A DNA stretch of 64,000 nt from Sthenelais limicola. Its lineage: Eukaryota; Annelida; Polychaeta; Phyllodocida; Sigalionidae. The notes below the pieces were generated by a model, which was not told where the DNA came from, ran no database searches, and worked only from the letters and a program-made list of their open reading frames with translations. This document shows positions 43,206-54,382 of the stretch, piece by piece. The stretch's first letter is position 1. Each line of letters starts with the position of its first letter. The position numbers and the translations under genes were made by a program. The stretch spans positions 135,245,625-135,309,624 of the forward strand of contig OW804096.1 of NCBI GenBank assembly GCA_942159475.1, in the 5' to 3' direction.

Positions 43206-46052
43206 ACATGTGTCCTTGTTGTATGGATCTCTCCACAAAACAGAAAATAGTAGAGAGAAGAAAGTAACGGATTTGGTCATTTTGTTTAGAGGTTTATTTC
43301 TATATTTTAGACATTCATGTACACTTTATGACTGTGCTACATTCAATACAGACAATGTAGCCCAATTCTTCATCTTTGCCACATTGATTTGTCGTGATTC
43401 CATGATTGCCTATATTAGACTGGTGCCAAACTAGATATTATATGTCTCTAAAACATTTCTAGAGGCATTTTTTGTTAATGCTTGGTATACGGTGGTTTTA
43501 TACTAAATTGAGGCTGCTGAGTCCGAAAATGCTGGTTACCACCCTGAAATATTGCTCTTTCCTACCACCAGGGGGCGTTTTATGTCAAATTTTGGACATT
43601 TCTTCTTATAACTTCCAGGAAATTAATCACAGTCTTATGCATCTATAAAATCATTTGTAGAAAACATCATTAGCTTTTGATTGATGTCAACTATTTTACT
43701 GTGCAATAAATATGACATTTTATATGAATTTTCAAAAAATTAAAAAAAATGCATTTTTTCACAAAGTGTGAAGTTTTTGAAAATTGTATGACAAAAGAAG
43801 AAAAACTGTTGATTTTAGCCATTAGCAATTATAAAATGGAATAAAGGCCTATTAAAGGGTTTCCATTTGACACCATTTACAAACCAATCGGTTTAATATT
43901 CATAGAGATATGGATTCTTGAAAAAATGAAGCACATTTGATTTTAGGTGAACATTTTCCCAAACATCAAAGTGCATATTCTAGAAGTTTCACAAAGTTAG
44001 CTTTACAAAGAAATGTGATTTCATCAACAAAAATGCTTAGAAATAATTTTCAGGAAAAAAATTACTATCATCGGATAATTCCTCAAGGTCAAGGTTAATC
44101 TCATGGAAATGATCTCATACATATACATCTTCACAAGCCTAGTTTATTTTCCCTTGTTAATATATCCAACATTGTTAACTTAATAAATACACAATTGCAT
44201 ATTATGAAATTGTTTGTTTATTTTGTTAAAGAACACCCAGACAAATAGTATATTGACCATTGGTCAGTAAAATGTGTTGTATTGTAGACAGATGACTTTC
44301 CATACACTCGATAGACTAGGGGATTGCCCTAGAAGTTGCATTGCTTGGATAGATTATATAAGGTTAATACCTTATCATGCAATTCATTGTGATCCTTTAA
44401 ATTGGGTCTACATGAATGCAAATATATCAGCTATCTATTGTATGTTCCCCTAAGGGATTCAATTAGACACACTAATATCATCCCGGGTAGGGGCGCTCCA
44501 ATCATTGAAAGCAATTGGTACCTTCCCAGTGGATCAAAAGCTGCTCAAGCAAGAGATTTAGCTTTCATGTATGGGTGGGAAAATGAGGATGAAAGACATG
44601 GCGGAACAGAATATAATGAAAAGATATCTACAAACAAGTCTCCCATTACCACAGTTGGACATATGCCCATCATTCAAGCACCTGCACATGAACTAGATAC
44701 ACTTAGCACAGTTGTTAAAAGATGTATGTTTGTTGCAGAAAAACTTGGTATGAGACAGACAGTCATTACAGTTGACCAAGCACTATAGTGTAAACTGCTT
44801 GAAATTAAATGGCTAACACCAAAATACAACCATAAGTTGGTCATTAGGCTTGGTGGCTTACATATTGCCATAAATTTTCTAAAGGTGATTGGTCAACATG
44901 TACAAGGAATAGGGTTAACTGATGCTTGGGTGGAGAGTGGCCTCCTCAGACAAAATACAGCTGAGCATGTCCTTGGAAAAGCTTCCTCTAAAAGTCAGGA
45001 ACTGATATCAATATTTGAACAATTTCATATTCAGGATATTCTTGAGGAGTTTACCAAAATAAACTCCAAGGACAATCCTGACTTCTTGTTCTGGTGGTAT
45101 TATTTGCAAATGGTTTCAATTCTTCTCATGCTGACACGTAATTATCATAATGGTTTATGGGACATTCATCTGGAATCTTTCAACCGCATGTTGCCTTATT
45201 TTCATCAGGCTGAATTCAAGAAAGGTTGTTTTACTGTTAAAAGATCAACTAGATGCTTCAACCAAATTGATGCAGACCATGCACATGATTGGCTAAATGC
45301 AACAGGGAAATGTGGGGGTGCCATTGTTTGTATCAGTAAGACAAGGAAAGCTTTGAATAGGTGGGCCCTGATATATAATTTGCAATCACACATCAGTAAT
45401 GAAACATACAGAGTGTATGAAGTAGAGAAGAATGACATCATTCTGAATGAAACTTTGCCCAGTAGAAAAGAGCGGGATAATATGGATGAAAACAGCCTCT
45501 ACACCCAGCTCAAGTCAAGGCACATATTTTCACCGAGCTCTTACAGAACATTGCTTCTAAGGACATTGCCACAATTGAAATCCAAAACTCACTTTTGTCA
45601 GCCAAGATAAATGGGGAAGAGAATTTGAACAAGTTTGTTGCTACTCATCTTGTGGAATGTACAACTTCATTTCATGAGGCACTCAAAAGGAAGAATCCCC
45701 TCACATTTGACCATTTGTACAAGGTGAAGAAACAAGGCAAAAGCAAAGATAAGAATACAATTTTGAAAGTTGACAGGAGTGTCATGCAGCGCCTAATAAC
45801 TTCTTTTGAAGCTGGTCGGAAAGTTGGTAAAGGTAATGGAGCATGAACTTATGCCTGTCATTGTCATTGCCATTGTCATTGGCTGAACCTAATAATAAAA
45901 TGAGATCTGGAAACAAGTCATTACTTGCTGATGTCTTGGTAAAAGGTGCACCCTGCCCCTCTTCTATTAGTTTGGAAGGAAGCAGTTGTCTGTTGATTGA
46001 TGGGCATGCACTTATTTGCTCTATTGGCAAGCCAGCCAACATTAAGACATGT

Positions 46053-46121
46053 GTGACAGTCTCTGGGATTTCCAGTCTTTGCTGCCAGGGCAATAAGACT
46101 GAAAATCACAGAGACTGTCAC
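46053..46121. repeat. 69-bp hairpin inserted in the transposase ORF (copy 1)
   Basis: GTGACAGTCTCTGGGATTTC and AAGACTGAAAATCACAGAG form near-perfect arms ending GACTGTCAC. Coding sense resumes directly after it (NIKT before, FGELADMF after). The same insertion is present in copy 2 at 57020-57088. Confidence 0.8.
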
Positions 46122-46544
46122 ATTTGGTGAGCTGGCAGATATGTTCAAGATAGCTGTTATGGGTGCAGTAGCTTCATTCAATCAAATTCACATCATATTT
46201 GATTGATATAAGGAAACACCCATAAAGAACCTGACCAGAATAAAGAGGGCCAAAGGATGCGCACCTATGCGTAAATTGGTTGAAGGACGTCATGTTTCCC
46301 TTCCAACAAATTGGGAAAACTTCCTCTCACTGGCAAAAAACAAAGGAGATCTAACATGTTTTTTGTCACAACAACTTCTTCTTGAACAAAATAAGACCAT
46401 AGTGGTCAGTGGAGGGTTCAAAGAAATTGATGTAGTTCAAAGCAATTGTCCTACTCTTTTATTGTCAGGGCTAGAATCTGATCATGAAAAAGCAGACATG
46501 TTTCATTCTTCATGCAATTTACTGCAATTAGGACACTGTAGTTG

Positions 46545-46795
46545 TGATTGATTGATTGATTGATTGGACATTTATTTCGAAAAATATTCACTATAGGCCT
46601 GGATCTCCGGCATCAGGGAGGTTTCCAAACTGGCCTTTGTTTCTTACAGGTTATGGTAGGTAACAATATCACTTCCGTTGATGACTGGAAGTGACCACCT
46701 ACCATTTATATTGTGTTTTGTATCACTCCAGTTGTCTATTATATTGTGGCATACTTTTACAATTTCTATTCTCCGATTAAGTTAAGATTATTACA
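46545..46795. mobile_element. SINE/LINE-tail-like insertion in the transposase ORF (copy 1)
   Basis: Starts with (GATT)4 and contains non-coding sequence. AGTTGT occurs just before (46538-46543) and just after (46793-46798), a likely target duplication. On the - strand it ends in (AATC)n, a tail style of CR1/L2 elements and their SINEs. Repeated at 57512-57762 in copy 2. Confidence 0.6.
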
Positions 46796-48154
46796 GTTGT
46801 CCTTATTGTACAATCAAGGGAAACAGATGTCCTAGGTTTACTTTTGGCTCACTACAAGAAAAATCTCTTGTCAAAAGTTGTGGGTCAAAGCTTGGACTGC
46901 GAAAAAGCGCAAGTACTACCCAGTGCATGAAATAGTAGAACTTCTTCCAAATGGTATCCATGCTAATCGACCTGCCTTTCATGCACTCACTGGATCTGAC
47001 ACAACATCATTTATTTCTGGCCACTCAAAACAAACATGTTACGCTAATTTCCTGGGTCATCACACATTGTTGAATGAAATTGGACTAAATGAAGCTTTAC
47101 CTCCTTGTCAGCTGTGGAAACATTTTTCTGCCACCTATACAAAGTTTCTGAAACAACATCAGTTGACAAGGCTCGGCACATTTTATTTGGAAAATGCAGA
47201 AAGCCTGAGCTATACTTAAAGCAAGCTTATTATTAGGCGTTCATTTGGAATAAGGCACATATTCCCAAGCCAATGATTCCAGATCCTTCTGATTTTGGAT
47301 GGTTCATCAACGATTCATGCCTCATGCCAGTCCTTATGACTTTGGAACCAGTTCCTGAAGCTAGCAAAAACAAGAACTGCTAAAAGCAATTAGTATGAGT
47401 GACAGCAATGTTCCAGATCTACAGTCAGAAATACTAACAACTTGTATAGATGTACATACATAGGCTATTATCCTAATGACCTTGACATTGAGACATCTGA
47501 TACTAGTAATACTTTTGTGAGATGCAAACAAACTCCCAAGCATTTTTTGTTGATGAAAACACATTTCCTTGTAAAGCTAACTTTGTGAAAGTTAAAAAAT
47601 ATGTGACTTTGATGTTTAAGTAAATGATCACTGAAAATCAAATGTACTTCATTTTTTCAACAATCAATATCTCTATGAATATTAAACCGATTGGTTTGTA
47701 AATGGTGTCAAATGGAAACTCTTTAATAGGCCTTTATTCCATTTTATAATTGCTAATGGCTAAAATCAACAGTTTTTCTTCTGTTGTCATACAATTTTCA
47801 AAAACTCCACACTTTGTGAAAAAATGCATTTTTTTTAATTTTTTGAAAATTCATATAAAATGTCATATTTATTGCACAGTAAAATAGTTGACATCAATCG
47901 AAAGCTAATGATGTTTTCTACAAATAATTTTATAAATGCATAAGGCTGTGATTAATTTCCTGGAAGTTATAAGAAGAAATGTCCAAAATTTGACATAAAA
48001 CGCCCCCTGGTGGTAGGAAAGAGCAATATTTCAGGGTGGTAACCAGCATTTTCGGACTCAGCAGCCTCAATTTAGTATAAAACCACCGTATACCAAGCAT
48101 TAACAAAAAATGCCTCTAGAAATTTTTTTCTCTCTATGTGGCACCAGTCTATAT

Positions 48155-48562
48155 GTGATGTCTTTCGGGAAAATGAGTCATAAGTCGCAAAAATTGGGTT
48201 TTGTGATATCACCATATTTGAAAAGATGGGACCAAGGGGATTCCAATGAATATAAACATTAAGGGTATCTAATAAGTATTTTTATATTTTAAGTTTGATA
48301 TTTTTATTTCAGGAAAAAATGTTTTCAATATTTTTGGACGGACAGTTAGTGTTAAAGTAGCTAAATATACTCTATGGGATGACCCTATGAATGCATGACA
48401 ATATTTGATACACTGTCTTGCAATTTGGTACATGTATTCATACTTCATCCAACGTTAGTCACACCAAAAATGAGGACATTCCTACAAAGAGAACTTGGGA
48501 ATATATCACTTTAGAAAATATCAATTTTGCGACTTATGACTCATTTTCTTAAAACCCATCAC
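48155..48562. mobile_element. MITE family B, complete
   Basis: 408 bp, ends GTGATGTCTTTCGGG and CTTAAAACCCATCAC. ATAT lies on both sides (48151-48154 and 48563-48566). The left ATAT includes the last base and duplication of the Academ-like transposon, so that transposon landed at the MITE border. Confidence 0.9.
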
Positions 48563-48654
48563 ATATTGTGCTAAGCACATGATAAATTCCCTCAATGTGT
48601 GTTCCACTGGACAGAGTCAACACAACAATAAACATATGAAGCAGTGATGTATAT

Positions 48655-48889
48655 GGGTCAGATTTTCAGAAAATGTACAATTCAACTTCACCAATCCTCT
48701 CAAATAACCTAAATTTCAGACAAAAATAAAGTTCAAAATACAGTTCAACCTAGCCAAACAGATTGCTAGAATCAATGCAATGCCAAATATACTTGAATTT
48801 ACCTAGTATTGACCAAATTGCAGACTTATTTAGCAGAATTTACTAAATGTGTACAGCTGCCAATTGTACATTTTCTGAAAATCTGACCC
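48655..48889. mobile_element. MITE family A, complete
   Basis: 235 bp, GGGTCAGATTTTCAG to CTGAAAATCTGACCC, flanked by ATAT on both sides (48651-48654 and 48890-48893). Confidence 0.95.
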
Positions 48890-49127
48890 ATATGAGCAGG
48901 GCGTAATAGGTATGCTCTTCTCTTAAATTAAAGAATCAAATTCATCTACAAGCTGTTTATACCGAATTTAGTTAGGTCCCTCGTTGACCTCCCAATGGTT
49001 AGTTTGATGTGGAGAGAATGTAGTTCCTCTATAGCGCGTAATCATTTTGACGGCCTTGCTGACGATGTTCACCTGGTTCCCCATTAGCTTCATGATGGGC
49101 AGCCCAAATGAGGCCATGTCCAGACTT

Positions 49128-49245
49128 TTTTTTTTTTTTAGAATTTTATTTACACTTGGTTACCAGCTCCCCTTTTCGGGGTTAGTTCTGCTGGGCCAAG
49201 ATTTAAAAGTGATATACAATACAATTTCCTATGTCTTTTGGTCGT
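49128..49245 (-). mobile_element. Short retroelement 3' end with poly(A)
   Basis: A run of 13 T (49128-49140) followed by AGAATTTTATTTACACTTGG. On the - strand this is GTGTAAATAAAATTCT plus poly(A), a typical LINE/SINE end. No coding part and no duplication found. Confidence 0.45.
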
Positions 49246-49446
49246 ACATATGTTGTTCCATCCATCTGTATGAAAGCCAGCACCTGCAACAGGGCAAACA
49301 TGAAGCTGCACTCTCAATTAACATCACTCAAAATTAGCATTTTCAACATTTTGTTCTGTTTGTTTCCAACCCATCTAAAAGTCATTTTAGAGGTATGTGT
49401 CTCAATGTTCTGCAATAGGGCTTCATAGATCTTAAACTCATGATAT

Positions 49447-49682
49447 GGGTCAGATTTTCAGAAAATGTACAATTGGCAGCTCTACACATTCAGGAAATTC
49501 TCCTAAATTTGGCTGAAAAATCATAAATACCGGGTATATCTGATTATATTTGGTATCCCATTGATTTAAAGTATCAGTTCTGTAATGTTAAACTACATTT
49601 TGAAGCTCATTCTTGTCTTAAATCTGGGTTATTTGGAAAGGATTGGTGAAAACGAATTGTACATTTTCTGAAAATCTGACCC
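49447..49682. mobile_element. MITE family A, complete (second subfamily)
   Basis: 236 bp, flanked by ATAT (49443-49446 and 49683-49686). The interior carries the variant GGGTATATCTGATTATATTT seen at 6119 and 19440. Confidence 0.95.
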
Positions 49683-50163
49683 ATATAGATTAAGCTCTTG
49701 CACCCAATGTGCGTCTGATTCTAACCACACACATATATGTTTAAAACAAAATTTAAACAAATTATTGAATTCCGATGATTAAATGATACACAAAACACCC
49801 TTAATTTCAGGGACCATCTTTTATTGTACCTAACACACCTTGCTCTCTCAAATTTACCAGGTATCATAAACAATTCCATTTGTATAAAATACTGACCTGA
49901 CGACTGCCAACCACCTTGTACAGGTGCCCGGGTTCTCCACCAGTAAAGTCGAGATCGTGTATACTTCTATAATCTAATGTTGAATCGGAGATAAGGAGAA
50001 ATGATGACCAGACACGTTCAGCTTCCGTTACCAACTAACTGTATACTTTATTAACAAGCAACCCTCACAGGAGCAGCTCACGTGCTACTCCTGGAGGTAG
50101 GAGGGGCTCTATCTTGTGATAGGCCCAATAGTCCAGGGCCTTATGGCCAAAAATTGGCCAAAA

Positions 50164-51840
50164 ATAAAATTTCATGTTTATTTTATTTTTAGAGTTGAAT
50201 TCTATAGTTCAGGAGGTGCTGAAAATGATGAGATTGCCTGGCATTTTTTATTTTCAATATTTCGGCCATTTTGGGCCCTATTTATGCAAATTAGCTGAAA
50301 TCTGATTGGCTGAGAAGGAATTGCTCCTAACTCAGTGAATTTGAAAGATATTTTGATTTTGATGACACCTACCCCCACTAAATCGACCCCAAGGAATTCA
50401 ATGGTATCATTGAAATTGTTCTATCTGCCTTGGTTGCTTAGCAACAAGGCATTTCCATGGTCAAAAAAGCCATACTAAGGGGGATCAGCCCCTTGTGGTC
50501 AATCCAGTTGAAAAATTGCATTTTAAAAGCAATCACATGCCTGAATTAATCCCAATGAGTGGAATGGAGTTGTTGCAATTTATCTATGTACATATTAGTC
50601 ACTTAGCAACATATCCCATCCATAGTTACCATTAATAAACAGTTGTGGAAATTGGTGCAGCAATTAGCTCCTCATTAGTAGGGTATTGGTTAAGTAACTA
50701 TAAAATGGCATCACTCCTGTACAATAAAATTTCTTTTTTATTTTATTTTTAGAGTTGAATTCTATCGTTCATGATGTGCTGAAAATAATGAGATTGAGTG
50801 GCATTTTTTATTTTCAATATTTCGGCCATTTTGGGCTCTATTTATGCAAATTAGCTGAAATCTGATTGGCTGAGAAGGAATTGCTCCTAACTCAGTGAAT
50901 TTGAAAGATATTTTGATTTTGATGACACCTACCCCCACTAAACCAACCTCAAGGAATTCAATGGTATCATTGAAATTGTTCTATCTGCCTTGGTTGCTTA
51001 GCAACGAGGTATTTCCATGGTCACAAAAGCAATACTAAGGGGGATCAGCCCCTTTTGCTCAATCCAGTTGGAAAATAGCATTTTAAAAGTAATCACATTC
51101 ATGAATTAATCCCAATGAGTGAAATGGAGTTGTTATAATTTATCTATGTACATATTAGTCACTTAGCAACATATCCCATCCATAGTTACCATTAGTATAC
51201 AGTTGTGGAAATTGGTGCAGCAATTAGCTCCTCATGAGTAGGGTATTGGTTAAGTATCTATAAAACCGCATCACTCCTGTAGAATAAAATTTCTTTTTTA
51301 TTTTATTTTTAGAGGTGAATTCTATCATTCATGGGGTGCTGAAGAAGATGAGAATGGGCGGCATTTTTCATTTTCAATATTTCGGCCATTTTGGGCCGAA
51401 TTTATGCAAATTAGCTGAAATCTGATTGGCTGAGAAGGAACCGTCAGATATCTATGTGAGTTTTAGGGATATTTTGATTTTGATGGCACCTTCCCCCACT
51501 AAATCGACCCCAAGGAATTCAATGATATCCATGAAATTGTTCTATCTGCCTTGGTTGCTTAGCAACGAGGTATTGCCATGGTCACAAATGTAGTTCTATT
51601 GAAAATCTGCCTCTTGTGTAAATCCATTTGAGAAATAGCATTTTAAGAGCCATCACATGCCTGAATCAACCCCAATGAGTCAAATGGAAGTGTTGGAATT
51701 CTTCTATGTATTACATTAATCCCCCAGCAACAGATTCCTCCATAGAAACCATTAGTATACAAGTTTGAGAAATGGCGCATCAAATAGCTCCTCATGAGAG
51801 GGTAGTGGTCAATTTCATCTAAAATCACTCCTCTAGAATC
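50164..51840. repeat. Three tandem 560-bp units
   Basis: Units begin ATAAAATTTC at 50164, 50724 and 51284; a decayed fourth start is near 51837. Shared landmarks include TTTCGGCCATTTTGGGC, AAATTAGCTGAAATCTGATT and TTGGTTGCTTAGCAAC. The third unit is the most diverged. Confidence 0.9.
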
Positions 51841-52049
51841 AAATTTATTTTTTATTGTATTTTATCTTTAGAATTAAATTCTGTATTTTAAGGGATGCTG
51901 AAATTGATGGAATTTTGCAGCCTTTTCTTTTTTCAACATCCTAGCCATTTAGGGCCCTAGTTAAATAAGCTGAAATTTGATTGGCTGATACAGAAACAGC
52001 TCATATCTCAGTAGGTCTTAGAGATAACATTAGGGAATTGCTGTCCACC

Positions 52050-53575
52050 ATAATATCCTCTATGTTGCTGCATAATCCCAATTATACCCTCTATGTTGCT
52101 GCATATCCCCTAGTATACCCTCTATGTTGCTGCATATCCCCTAGTATACCCTCTATGTTGCTGCATACCCCCCATTATACCCTCTATATTGCTGCATATC
52201 CCCATTATATCATCTATGTAGCTGCATATCCCCTATTATATCCTCTATGTTGCTGCATGACGCCCATTATACCCTCTATGTTGCTGCATATCCCCTAGTA
52301 TACCCTCTATGTTGGTACATGAACCACATTATACCCACTATGTTGCTGCATATCCCCATTATGCCTTCTATGTTGCTGCATGACCCCCATTATACCCTCT
52401 ATCTTACTGCATATCCCCTATTATATCCTCTATGTTGCTGCATGACGCCCATTATACCCTCTATGGTGCTGCATATCCCCTAGTATACCCTCTATGTTGC
52501 TACATGAACCACTTATACCCTCTATGTTGCTGCATATCCCCCATTATATCCTCTATGTTGCTGCATGACCCCCATTATACCCTCTATGTTGCTGCATGAC
52601 CCCCATTATATCCTCTATGTTGTTGCATATCCCTAATTATATCCTCTATGTTGCTGCATGACCCCCATTAACCCTCCATGTTGCTGCATATCCCCCATTA
52701 TACCCTCTATGTTGCTGCATGACCCCCATTATACCCTCTATGTTGCTGCATATCCCCTAGTATACCCTCTATATTGCTGATATATATCCCCCATTATACC
52801 CTCTGTGTTGCTGCATATCCCCCATTACATCCTCTATGTTTTTGCATATCCCTAATTATATCCTCTATGTTGCTGCATGACCCCCATTATACCTTCTATG
52901 TTGCTGCATATCCCCTAGTATACCCTCTATATTGCTGCATATCCCCATTATATCCTCTTTGTAGCTGTATATCCCCCATTATACCCTCTATGTTGCTGCA
53001 TATCCCCCATTATACCCTCTATGTTGCGACATGAACCACATTATACCCTCTATGTTGTTGCATACCCCCATTATACCCTCTATGTTGCTACATGAACCAC
53101 ATTATACCCTCTATGTTGCTGCATGACCCCCATTATACCCTCTATGTTGCTGCATATCCCCTAGTATACCCTCTATGTTGCTACATGACCCCCATTAACC
53201 CTCCATGTTGCTGCATGACCCCCATTATACCCTCTATGTTGCTGCATATCCCCCATTATACCCTCTATATTGCGACATGAACCACATTGTACCCTCTATG
53301 TTGTTGCATACCCCCATTATACCCTCTATGTTGCTACATGAACCACATTATACCCTCTATGTTCCTGCATATCCCCATTATACCCTCTATGTTGCTACAT
53401 GAACCACTTTATACCCTCTATGTTGCTGCATATCCCCCATTATATCCTCTATGTTGCTGCATGTCCCCCATTATACCCACGTTGTTGCTGCATATCCCCT
53501 AGTATACTCTCTATTTTGCTAAATGTCCCCCATTATACCCTTTATGTTGTTGCATATTCCCCATTATACCCTCTC
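52050..53575. repeat. 31-bp minisatellite
   Basis: About 49 copies of a 30-32 bp unit, CCCTCTATGTTGCTGCATAT followed by CCCCTAGTATA or CCCCCATTATA. Other variants have CATGACCCCC or CATGAACCAC. Tyr/Pro/Leu/Cys-rich ORFs across it are artefacts. Confidence 0.95.
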
Positions 53576-53576
53576 G

Positions 53577-54382
53577 TGGCATTAAAACCAAAATATCTCA
53601 AACTCACTGAGGGTCGATTCCATCTCAGCCAATCAGATTTCAGCTTATTTGCATGAACATGGCCCAAAATAAGGCTGAAATATTGAAAGTAAAAAAGGTC
53701 GCACAATCTATTAAATTTCAACATCTTTAGAAACGTTGATTCCCAGCCAAGAAAGAAAATAAAGAATACAAATTTATTTGAGACAAGCTGTATAGTATTA
53801 TGTTGGGTATAACTGACCAATATGGTCTAAACTGATGTTAATGAGTTCTTTGTATGCTCCTCCAGAGGGGCTTATTGCTATACCATTTTCCACTACAATA
53901 TGCTAGGAGGTCGTCTGTTGCTAAGCGACCAATATATAACAAATTCAAATAACCCTTGTTCTACCTTTTTGGACTAATATAGGTGGTGGATGCAAATAAA
54001 ATTTCTCAAATTTCTCAAATGAATTGACACACAGGGCTCAGTTTGATTGGAATTGTACATGTATTTGTGACCATGGAAATACCTCGTTGCTAAGCAACCA
54101 AGGCAGATAGAAGAATTTCAAGGATATCATTGAATCCCTTGGGGTCGATATAGTGGGGGTAGGTGCCATCAAAATCAAAATATCCCTGAAACTAATGAAG
54201 ATATGGGCCGATTACTTCTCAGCCAATCAGATTTCAGCTAATTTGCATAAATAGGGCCCAAAATGGCCGAAATATTGAAAATAAAAAATGCCAGGCAATC
54301 TCATCGTTTTCAGCACCCTTGAAAACCCCTATATCAATTGAGAAAATAAAATAAACATTGATATTTAAAAAAATGGCCATAA
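53577..54382. repeat. Inverted copies of the 560-bp unit
   Basis: Reverse complement of the left units: AGCCAATCAGATTTCAGC at about 53617 and again at about 54220, GTTGCTAAGCAACCAAGG near 54085. It ends at the right terminus ATGGCCATAA, split by the nested transposon. Confidence 0.9.

Larger units (their letters stand above)
44340..47219 (+). pseudogene. Academ-like transposase gene, multiply broken (copy 1)
   Basis: Open stretches in order: 44402-44788 (APIIESNWYLPSGSKAAQAR to TVITVDQAL); a TAG; 44837-45610 (VIRLGGLHIAINFLKVIGQH); then by frameshifts 45595-45846 (HLVECTTSFHEALKRKNPLT) and 45843 onward (RSGNKSLLADVLVKGAPCP). A 69-bp hairpin insertion lies at 46053-46121, followed by IHIIFD, a TGA, then YKETPIKNLTRIKRAK, 46267-46551 and 46878-47219 (PAFHALTGSDTTSFISGHSK). 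Acidic positions in LLIDGHALI, IIFD, SDHEKADM and ETDVLGLLLAH fit a PIN/XPG-type nuclease. This widespread invertebrate protein family is linked to Academ-type transposons. The gene cannot make a full product. Confidence 0.65.
43416..48151 (+). mobile_element. Academ-like DNA transposon, copy 1 (4,736 bp)
   Basis: Ends TAGACTGGTGCC and GGCACCAGTCTA belong to long inverted repeats of about 620 bp (43416 to about 44040, and about 47536-48151). The 3-bp duplication TAT flanks it (43413-43415 and 48152-48154). The interior encodes a broken transposase-type protein. It has the same length as the copy at 54383 and no difference was noticed. Assignment to Academ rests on the XPG/PIN-like nuclease module and 3-bp duplication and is provisional. 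The right end lies directly against a family B MITE. Confidence 0.85.

Noticed and set aside
52050..53575. CRISPR-like repeat-spacer array
   Set aside because: The units are contiguous variants of one 31-bp repeat without unique spacers, and the genome is eukaryotic.
51981..53656. Series of Tyr/Pro/Leu/Cys-rich ORFs
   Set aside because: They follow the 31-bp minisatellite; the reading frame changes with unit length.
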